Assembly: GCA_947565425.1 (NCBI GenBank)
Contig: CANOFW010000017.1
Location: 1-64,000 of the forward strand
Direction of reading: 5' to 3'
DNA from: an uncultured Lachnospiraceae bacterium
GTDB lineage: Bacteria > Bacillota > Clostridia > Lachnospirales > Lachnospiraceae
DNA: 64,000 nt
The number at the start of each line of letters is the position of its first letter. The first letter of the stretch is position 1. Of this stretch, positions 57,992 through 64,000 are shown piece by piece. A program made the translations under genes and the position numbers. The notes under the pieces were generated by a model that worked only from the letters and a program-made list of their open reading frames with translations, searched no databases and was not told where the DNA came from.

Positions 57992-58843
57992 TCAGGCGAC
58001 CAAACCTGTCATTTTAAGGATCAGGTTGGTCGTCCTAACTAATTCTTTCTCAAACTCTGTATCTTTCTCTCCTGCCATCTGACCGACATAGTTCTCAATA
58101 AAACGATCTATTTTGCCCGTTTGTTCTGCTGCATGGAGCCTTGTATTATAAGGAATTGCACCCAATCTACTCTCTTCCATACGATAGATTCGCTGTACGT
58201 TCTGGCGATTATACAATGCATTACCAAAATATTTTCCCAGCAAGAAAAAGATCTCTCCACGGAATTGCGGTGAATTCAAGTAGAAATCACCGATACCATC
58301 CGCCCCCTGCTCAATATTCAACACACATACATCCGCCTCACTTAAAATTTTTCTTGCATAGTCATCCTGCCGACTCCCGCAATCAATGAACACAACATCA
58401 AAAAATGTTTCTATTGCACTCATAACACGATCCATACGCACAAACCGATAGTCACGGTACCACCATTCATACTCCTGCCCCACATTCGCCGGCAGACAGT
58501 ACATCCTGTCCTTGATTACCTGGCGCATATTTGCCTTGACTACGGATTCCGTCAAATCTTCCGGCTTTTCCTTACAAAGCAGACATTCTAAGCCGCTGCT
58601 TATAAAAAATTCCTCCGTTTCCGCAGCCAACAACGACTCTTGCCCAACATCTGCCGCTATTGTCGTAAATTTAGGGATATTGCCGGTCTTTCCAAAAAAC
58701 TTATTCTCTAGTTTTTCATCGCGGTATCCTCCGGAAACCACTGCAACAGACAAAGGGTACAGGCACACAGATGCACAGGCAATTACTGCCAGGTTAAATG
58801 TCGTCCCCGCCCCTTTATTTTCGCTCCAAAATGCTATTTTCAT
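57992..58843 (-). CDS. TadZ/MinD-like P-loop ATPase with degenerate Walker A
   Basis: A 283-residue protein of the MinD/ParA superfamily: MKIAFWSENKGAGTTFNLAVIA is a deviant Walker A without the usual GKT Lys (signature Lys kept in NKGAGTT), VVFIDCGSRQDDYA is the Walker B with Asp, and VLNIEQGADG follows. This is like atypical TadZ and some chromosome or pilus positioning proteins, which bind but do not well hydrolyse ATP. No pilus or flagellar genes are adjacent. The start has GGAGAG. The binding partner is unknown. Confidence 0.8.
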   Translation of the reverse strand: MKIAFWSENKGAGTTFNLAVIACASVCLYPLSVAVVSGGYRDEKLENKFFGKTGNIPKFTTIAADVGQESLLAAETEEFFISSGLECLLCKEKPEDLTESVVKANMRQVIKDRMYCLPANVGQEYEWWYRDYRFVRMDRVMSAIETFFDVVFIDCGSRQDDYARKILSEADVCVLNIEQGADGIGDFYLNSPQFRGEIFFLLGKYFGNALYNRQNVQRIYRMEESRLGAIPYNTRLHAAEQTGKIDRFIENYVGQMAGEKDTEFEKELVRTTNLILKMTGLVA

Positions 58844-59054
58844 GGCTTTCTCTCCTTTACCGGAGGAAACGCAAAACAATCTAATACTTTTCAAAACGAG
58901 TATCTTCCCGCTCTATTCATTTTATCCTTGGGATTACGCACAGATTTCGTGCCGACTTCATTCTTATTCAGATAATTACATTCAACAAAAGATACACTCA
59001 TCATACAAAATCTCATTTAGAATGTAAACCCTTTTTCGTTAGTTTATGAAAATT

Positions 59055-59813
59055 TTATAAGGTTACAACAAGAGTATCATATCCATCTTGCCTGAGTTGA
59101 TCCTGAAGCGATTTTGCATCTTCCAATGTAGACTCGCGCCCCACAACTACCGCATAATAGGGACCGTCCCTGCGCACCGTTACAAAATATCCCTGGTTTT
59201 CTAACTGCTCCCTGAGATATTGTGCATTCGGTTCATGACGGAACAGACCTACCTGAACTCCATACCGCCTGGGGGTAGTTTCCAGGGGAATGGCTCGCTC
59301 CACGCCATCCACAATCGCATCAACCATTTCATCAAAGCGATCGTCAAACATCTGGTTATCCATGTCGTTATTGATAAAGCCAAGTTCCATCAGCACAGCC
59401 GGCATCTGGGTACGTCTCAACACGACAAGGCCCGGACGCTCGACCACGCCCAAATCCTTAAATCCAAAATCTACTAATTCCTGATTGATAGCCTCCCCCA
59501 CGCGTTCTGCCTCCGTATTGGCAGCATAGACCAATGCCTGGGTTCCATTGTAGGTATTTGGATTGGGCCCCGAATTTCGGTGAAAAGAAATAAAGTAATC
59601 AGCGCCGGAACGGTTCGCTATCCTTGCCTTCTCAATCGGAGAATCATAACGATCGGTCGTTCTTGTATACAGCACATTATAGCCCGCGTCCTCCAGTTTC
59701 TGTCCGACTGCAAGCGTCACCCGCAGCGTATCATCTTTTTCTTTTCTTCCCTGGTAGGAGGCTCCATTGTCGTAACCGCCGTGACCGGCATCCAAAATAA
59801 TTGTTGCAGCCAT
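59055..59813 (-). CDS. N-acetylmuramoyl-L-alanine amidase with SPOR domain (CwlC-like)
   Basis: A 252-residue Amidase_3 protein without signal peptide. It starts MAATIILDAGHGGYDNGAS with the zinc-binding His, has ARIANRSGADYFISFHRNSG with the second His and VLMELGFINND with the catalytic Glu; residues about 180-252 form a SPOR domain (YGVQVGLFRHEPNAQYLREQLENQGYFVTVRRDGPYYAVVVG). A cytoplasmic amidase plus SPOR matches CwlC of Bacillus, which dissolves the mother-cell wall at the end of sporulation. This fits with spoIIR and gerA in the window. Confidence 0.9.
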   Translation of the reverse strand: MAATIILDAGHGGYDNGASYQGRKEKDDTLRVTLAVGQKLEDAGYNVLYTRTTDRYDSPIEKARIANRSGADYFISFHRNSGPNPNTYNGTQALVYAANTEAERVGEAINQELVDFGFKDLGVVERPGLVVLRRTQMPAVLMELGFINNDMDNQMFDDRFDEMVDAIVDGVERAIPLETTPRRYGVQVGLFRHEPNAQYLREQLENQGYFVTVRRDGPYYAVVVGRESTLEDAKSLQDQLRQDGYDTLVVTL

Positions 59814-59883
59814 AGCTCCTCCATCGTTTTTCTTTTATTCTATGCAGAGGAGGCAAATTCGTTCGTCTGACATGGTTCTTCTT

Positions 59884-60849
59884 CTATCGTCTGATATGCA
59901 TTGCCGGCACGACCGCCAGCCCGCCGTAACTTACCCTGCCCCCTATATCAACGCACCCGTTATAAGGAACTCTTGCGGCGCTATATGTTTCATCACCGGG
60001 CGAGCGCAGCCAATAGTCGCAGGCGCCCTTGTAATCTCCAAACATATCTATCCGCACTCCCCGCGCATTTGCATAATCGCTTGCCTGCAAACGACGGCTT
60101 GCCGAAGATACAGTATAAGCATCACAAAATCCATAGGCCGGATTTGTCATCTCCCTAATTGACAGAAGATACAACTTATCATTGGTATTCACTCCACCCG
60201 CCGTACCATAATCTGGATTATCCTCATTTATTACGTCCTGCTCCACAATCGCCTCCTGTTCCCTGACACTGAACGCCATATCATAGAAAGAAGTGTTCAG
60301 CCAGTTTCGGAGCGTGCAACACTCCCAGGTAATGGGATTCAATTCTATCATCATATCGGGAAGCACATATTGCTCATGGTAATCCCGACAGTCCAATCCT
60401 TTGTCCGCTGCAACAAACAACGTGGAACCGTTATCCTGTAATACTCTCCATTTGATACGTTCCCATTTGAAATAGCGATACGCCTGATTACCAAAATCGC
60501 CGTCGAAATTCGTATCGCTCTTACTAATTCTCCGATATTTTTGACCATTTACCCAGGCGTCTCCATTTCGATTATACGTTGCTCCTGTAATCGCCAACGT
60601 AAGCGCTATCCCGGTAACTTCTGTTTGGGGATAGCTACCAAAATAGATATAACTCCACTCTGTGATATCCGCATCACCATCTCGTTTTGCACAGTGATGT
60701 TGGGGATTATCAATGATTATCTTCCATGCGCTTGCTGGCTGTTTCGTCGTCTCGGCAGAAACCGAAACTCCTTGTATTGTAAAGAGCATTGCACTTGCAA
60801 ACAGCAATAATACGAGCCTTTTTCCGATTTTTATTCTTGGCGCCTTCAT
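59884..60849 (-). CDS. Secreted DUF6273-like protein, unknown function
   Basis: A 321-residue secreted protein with signal peptide (about 1-33, ending VSVSAE). The rest matches the DUF6273 type common in Clostridia: IYFGSYPQTEV, RIKWRVLQDNGSTLFVAADKGLDC, TLRNWLNTSFYDMAFS and the closing YWLRSPGDETYSAARVPYNG. It probably binds cell-surface or extracellular components; no enzymatic function is known to me. The start MKAPRIK is preceded by AAAGGGG. It lies between hflX and the CwlC-like gene, all on the minus strand. Confidence 0.85.
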   Translation of the reverse strand: MKAPRIKIGKRLVLLLFASAMLFTIQGVSVSAETTKQPASAWKIIIDNPQHHCAKRDGDADITEWSYIYFGSYPQTEVTGIALTLAITGATYNRNGDAWVNGQKYRRISKSDTNFDGDFGNQAYRYFKWERIKWRVLQDNGSTLFVAADKGLDCRDYHEQYVLPDMMIELNPITWECCTLRNWLNTSFYDMAFSVREQEAIVEQDVINEDNPDYGTAGGVNTNDKLYLLSIREMTNPAYGFCDAYTVSSASRRLQASDYANARGVRIDMFGDYKGACDYWLRSPGDETYSAARVPYNGCVDIGGRVSYGGLAVVPAMHIRR

Positions 60850-60862
60850 CTCATTTCCCCTT

Positions 60863-62122
60863 TCACTGCAACATTTCATTCAAGTTCGGATACAATTCTA
60901 CCGGCACAAACGCCCGCACATAGATACCATTGTCCCGGTACTCTTCCTCCAAAAGTTCACCATATTTGCGAATTGTTGATATCTGCCCGCCCAAATCATA
61001 GGAGAACGTACCTTCCAGTAACTGTTTATCTTCACGCAGAACCTCTTCAAGCGTTTCCTTAACCTGCGCTAACCCCTCACCAGTCACGGCAGAGATTTTA
61101 AGCGTAACATCCGCTCTCAAATCTTTGATGACCTCTTCCTGATCCAGCTTGTCTTGCTTATTAAACAACGTGATAATTTTCTTTCCTTCAACCCCTAAAT
61201 TTCGCAGCGTTTCATAAACAATATGCATTTGTTTTTCCCTCTGTGGATGCGAGGCGTCGACCACATGGATGATAAAATCCGCATACTTAGCCTCCTCTAA
61301 GGTACTGCGAAATGCCTCAATCAGATGATGAGGCAGCTTGCGGATAAATCCTACGGTATCGGTGAGCAATAGTTCCTGTCCGCTGTCCAATTTCAAATTA
61401 CGTGTTGTGGGGTCTAAAGTAGCAAACAGCTTATCTTCTTCCAGGACATTAGCGTCTGTCAGACGGTTCAACAATGTGGACTTTCCGGCATTCGTATAAC
61501 CTACAATTGCCGCCACTTTCGTGTGGTTGCGGCTTCTCTGCCCTCTGGTAATTTCACGGTGCTGACGCACTTCCTCCAATTCTCTTTTTAACTGGGACAA
61601 ACGAGTCTTAATCAGGCGCCGGTCCATTTCCAGCTTCTTCTCTCCCGGCCCTCTGGTGCCAATACCGCCGCCAAGCCTAGACAGCGAAGTCCCAAGACCT
61701 GTTAGACGGCTCAAGCGGTAACGCAGTTGCGCCAGTTCCACCTGAATCTTCCCTTCACTGGTAGAGGCCCTCGATGCAAAAATATCCAGGATCACCAAAG
61801 TCCTGTCCATCACTTTGCAGTCCAGCTCTTTCTCCATATTTCTAAGCTGGGCAGGAGACAATTCATCATCACAGACAATTCCCGTTGCCTGCAAGTCAAA
61901 AATCATTTGACGGATTTCCTGCAATTTGCCGCTGCCAACATAAGTCCCCGGATGAATACTGTCTCTATTCTGCACAGTCATTCCCACAACCTCTGCTCCC
62001 GCCGTCTCGACCAGTTGTGCCAATTCAATCATAGAATCCTCGGTGTCATCTCCCTCGTGAAAGCTCACTCCTACAAGGATTACTTTTTCCTGGACTTGTT
62101 CTATCGTAAAAGCTTCTGCCAT
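60863..62122 (-). CDS. hflX: Ribosome-associated GTPase HflX
   Basis: A 419-residue HflX GTPase. The N-terminal HflX domain has VGSGKLQEIRQMIFDL and the glycine-rich LGGGIGTRGPGEKKLE; the G domain has G1 VGYTNAGKSTL, G3 DTVGFIRKLPHHLIEAF, G4 NKQDKLD and a C-terminal domain. It splits or rescues stalled ribosomes. It starts with a normal Shine-Dalgarno and runs into the secreted DUF6273-like gene with a 13-base gap. Confidence 0.95.
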   Translation of the reverse strand: MAEAFTIEQVQEKVILVGVSFHEGDDTEDSMIELAQLVETAGAEVVGMTVQNRDSIHPGTYVGSGKLQEIRQMIFDLQATGIVCDDELSPAQLRNMEKELDCKVMDRTLVILDIFASRASTSEGKIQVELAQLRYRLSRLTGLGTSLSRLGGGIGTRGPGEKKLEMDRRLIKTRLSQLKRELEEVRQHREITRGQRSRNHTKVAAIVGYTNAGKSTLLNRLTDANVLEEDKLFATLDPTTRNLKLDSGQELLLTDTVGFIRKLPHHLIEAFRSTLEEAKYADFIIHVVDASHPQREKQMHIVYETLRNLGVEGKKIITLFNKQDKLDQEEVIKDLRADVTLKISAVTGEGLAQVKETLEEVLREDKQLLEGTFSYDLGGQISTIRKYGELLEEEYRDNGIYVRAFVPVELYPNLNEMLQ

Positions 62123-62295
62123 AACTTGCCTCCTGTTATTTCTGAATCTATAATACTTTCATTTCCTATTCTCAACGCCAAATACTTCATATATACCATA
62201 GTATCACATATTTTGTAATATTTATAGCAAAAGAGAGCTGCAAAAACTGCTGCTCTCTCTCAAAATCGAATGATATCGTATGTAAAATCTATCGC

Positions 62296-63795
62296 TTAAT
62301 TTAAACTCTGCACAAACCGGTCAAATGCCTTCTGCCCTTCTTCGTCTCTCTTATACACACCTGCATGTTCTAGTACCTTGCTGAATACTTGGGCAACCTC
62401 ATTCTGTAAAATATCCATCACATTCTCACGCGTCACACATTCGTATCTCGGCAGGAATTCCTCTACCCAATCGGCATGCTTTTCAATACTCTCGTCTGCA
62501 CGAATATCCTTTTTATCCACAATCGCATCAGCAAGCGTCTCCAACTCCTGCTTGAGACGCGCCGGAAGCACAGCAAGACCCATCACTTCAATGAGACCGA
62601 TATTCTCTTTTTTGATATGATGAAGCTCGGCATGCGGATGGTACACGCCCAATGGATGCTCCTCGGTCGTAATATTGTTGCGCAGCACAAGATCCAATTC
62701 GTAGTTATCTTGACGTTTTCTGGCAATCGGCGTGATGGTATTGTGTGGCTCCCCATCCGTCTTTGCATAGATAAATGCTTCTTCATCCGTATATCCCCGC
62801 CAAGCCGTGAGAATCTTATCTGCAAGCGCTATCAGCCTATCGCTGTCCGGCGCAGATAGCCGAATGACAGACATTGGCCATTTGACAATACCCGCCTTAA
62901 CATCCTCAAATCCTTGCACGTGAAATTCACGCTCAACGGGAGCCTTAGCCATCGCAAACTCGTAGCTGCCGCCCTGGAAATGATCGTGGCTCAAAATGGA
63001 ACCGCCTACAATCGGGAGGTCTGCATTAGAACCCACAATATAATGCGGAAACTGCTTCACAAAGTCAAACAATTTACAGAATGTTCCGTGCTCTATTTTC
63101 ATCGGTATATGCTGAGAATTAAAAACAATACAATGCTCATTGTAATATACGTACGGAGAATACTGAAATCCCCAACGGCTTTCTTGAATCGTTACCGGAA
63201 TAATTCGATGGTTCTGTCTTGCCGGATGATTGATGCGTCCAGCATATCCCTCGTTCTCCACGCAAAGCAAGCATTTGGGATAACCGCTCTGCTTGGCATT
63301 TTTTGCCGCCGCAATCGCTTTGGGATCTTTCTCCGGCTTAGAGAGATTGATGGTAATATCCATCTCCCCATACGGCGTCTGCGATTTCCATTTCACATCC
63401 TTTGCAATGCGGTAACGTCGGATATAATCGCTGTCCTGACTCAATTTATAATAATAGTCCGTTGCCGCTTTCGCCCCTTGCTCCTTATAAATCTGCCAGA
63501 ATCTAGCAATTACTTCACTGGGACGCGGCATCAGCTTTGCCATCAGCTTCGTGTCAAACAGGTCACGGTACACCACGCCGTTTTCTTCCAATACGCCATT
63601 CTCATATGCGTAATCTAAAAGCTCTTTTAATACCGGTTCCAGCGCAACATTTTCGTACGTACCTGCCGGCTCCTCGTACTCTTCTATCTGCAATATTTCC
63701 AGCAATTGATTGGTTGTAAAAATGATATCTTCCTGCGCAATCAGATTGTTCTCCAACCCATAGCATACAAGTTTCTTGATTGCCTCGTTAATCAT
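62296..63795 (-). CDS. galT: UTP-hexose-1-phosphate uridylyltransferase (GalT, Firmicute type)
   Basis: A 499-residue GalT of the large Firmicute type. Seen are PRPSEVIARFWQIY, the YPYHVPAF-like region with GGSILSHDHFQGG (the HxH active-site motif area) and YHPHAELHHIKKENIGLIEVMGLAVLP. It converts galactose-1-phosphate and UDP-glucose to UDP-galactose in the Leloir pathway. The start at 63795 has GGAGGG. It follows galK by about 87 bases with a hairpin repeat in between. Confidence 0.95.
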   Translation of the reverse strand: MINEAIKKLVCYGLENNLIAQEDIIFTTNQLLEILQIEEYEEPAGTYENVALEPVLKELLDYAYENGVLEENGVVYRDLFDTKLMAKLMPRPSEVIARFWQIYKEQGAKAATDYYYKLSQDSDYIRRYRIAKDVKWKSQTPYGEMDITINLSKPEKDPKAIAAAKNAKQSGYPKCLLCVENEGYAGRINHPARQNHRIIPVTIQESRWGFQYSPYVYYNEHCIVFNSQHIPMKIEHGTFCKLFDFVKQFPHYIVGSNADLPIVGGSILSHDHFQGGSYEFAMAKAPVEREFHVQGFEDVKAGIVKWPMSVIRLSAPDSDRLIALADKILTAWRGYTDEEAFIYAKTDGEPHNTITPIARKRQDNYELDLVLRNNITTEEHPLGVYHPHAELHHIKKENIGLIEVMGLAVLPARLKQELETLADAIVDKKDIRADESIEKHADWVEEFLPRYECVTRENVMDILQNEVAQVFSKVLEHAGVYKRDEEGQKAFDRFVQSLN

Positions 63796-63837
63796 AACAA
63801 TTTCCCTCCTTAGGTTATCAACTTTATTGGCTGCTCT

Positions 63838-63886
63838 AAGAGACCTAAGGCATCCTCCCACTTCGTGGGTCCCTCCTTAGGTCAAA
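63838..63886. repeat. Hairpin repeat (GACCTAAGGAGGGACCC type), third copy
   Basis: On the minus strand GACCTAAGGAGGGACCCACG then AAGTGGGAGGATGCCTTAGG (63842-63883) is nearly the same as the copies at 57131-57260. It begins at the galK stop codon, so it is at the galK-galT junction. It may limit or process the transcript between the two genes, or be a mobile hairpin. Confidence 0.78.
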
Positions 63887-64000
63887 TAATAACTTTAATT
63901 CCGCCAAACGGCCGCACTTTCAACACATGGCAGGAACCTTCCCCATATACGCCGTCTAACGTTTGACGATAAGTTTCCACAAAATCGTCGGCAACAAATG
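63882..64000 (-). CDS. galK: Galactokinase (GalK), 3' end only
   Basis: The last 38 codons of a gene running off the window. The peptide ends FVADDFVETYRQTLDGVYGE then GSCHVLKVRPFGGIKVII, which is the known end of galactokinases of the GHMP family (CHVL then PxGG). The TGA stop (63882-63884) lies in the left end of the hairpin repeat. It is upstream of galT, forming galK-galT. Earlier motifs are outside the window. Confidence 0.85.
   Translation of the reverse strand, partial: FVADDFVETYRQTLDGVYGEGSCHVLKVRPFGGIKVII

Noticed and set aside
62914-63618. A 234-codon plus-strand frame inside galT
   Set aside because: Antisense to galT with its recognisable motifs; peptide is Arg/Ile/His-rich without domain.

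Overview
This 64 kb window reads as the chromosome of an anaerobic, endospore-forming Firmicute, most likely a member of the Lachnospiraceae (Clostridia). The evidence is the combination of spore genes (spoIIR, a gerA-type germinant receptor operon, a CwlC-like mother-cell amidase), the SCIFF peptide with its radical-SAM maturase next to a fused secDF, HemZ, galactose genes of the Firmicute type, and several AgrC/AgrA-like GHKL/LytTR signalling pairs. No plasmid, prophage or large island is visible; mobile DNA is limited to small palindromic elements. The exact genus cannot be read from the sequence.

Layout, left to right. 0-5 kb: spoIIR and gerAA-gerAB-gerAC, then a collapsed MNT/HEPN toxin-antitoxin remnant. 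5-10.3 kb: ispE, a small XRE regulator, then an agr-like quorum-sensing locus (agrB, an unusual agrD with Ser in the usual Cys position, and a convergent HTH-regulator/LytTR regulator/GHKL kinase operon). 10.6-13 kb: a Lachnospiraceae-type unknown protein and a K+(Na+)/H+ antiporter. 13-20.7 kb: a minus-strand cluster comprising a lipoprotein, a LytTR/GHKL two-component system, an 18-residue Trp-rich peptide behind a promoter with a LytTR-like direct repeat, a secreted subtilisin, an FN3/Ig-like protein, a YiiX-like hydrolase and a second lipoprotein. This is my main candidate for an undescribed system. 21-25 kb: secDF, SCIFF maturase and SCIFF peptide, followed by repeats. 25.4-33.4 kb: exoA, a membrane gene broken by a palindromic element, tRNA-Met and tRNA-Val, an iron-dependent alcohol dehydrogenase, luxS-mtnN, a HAD phosphatase, a phosphoesterase and a cytoplasmic BMP-domain protein. 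33.5-38.7 kb: an XRE membrane regulator/two-component/ABC exporter operon whose permease is broken. 39-46.6 kb: aspS-hisS, an orphan GHKL kinase, hemZ, an MBL hydrolase and an unknown protein. 46.7-49.5 kb: a queuine-salvage pair (queL-like radical SAM plus yhhQ), a MITE-like element and nadA. 49.6-55.6 kb: an unknown helical protein, an Hsp90 gene split at a U_UUU_UUA run, a class V aminotransferase, dapB and dapA. 55.7-64 kb: a cobalamin adenosyltransferase, an SSB-like protein, a cyclophilin, a TadZ/MinD-like ATPase, a CwlC-like amidase, a DUF6273-like protein, hflX, galT and the end of galK.

The strongest themes are cell-cell signalling (an agr locus, a second LytTR/GHKL circuit next to a tiny peptide, an orphan GHKL kinase, luxS, SCIFF) and gene decay (MNT-HEPN fusion, broken ABC permease, interrupted membrane gene, split Hsp90). 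Intergenic regions are rich in dispersed palindromic repeats of at least four families. All identifications rest on motif recognition by eye; no database search was possible.
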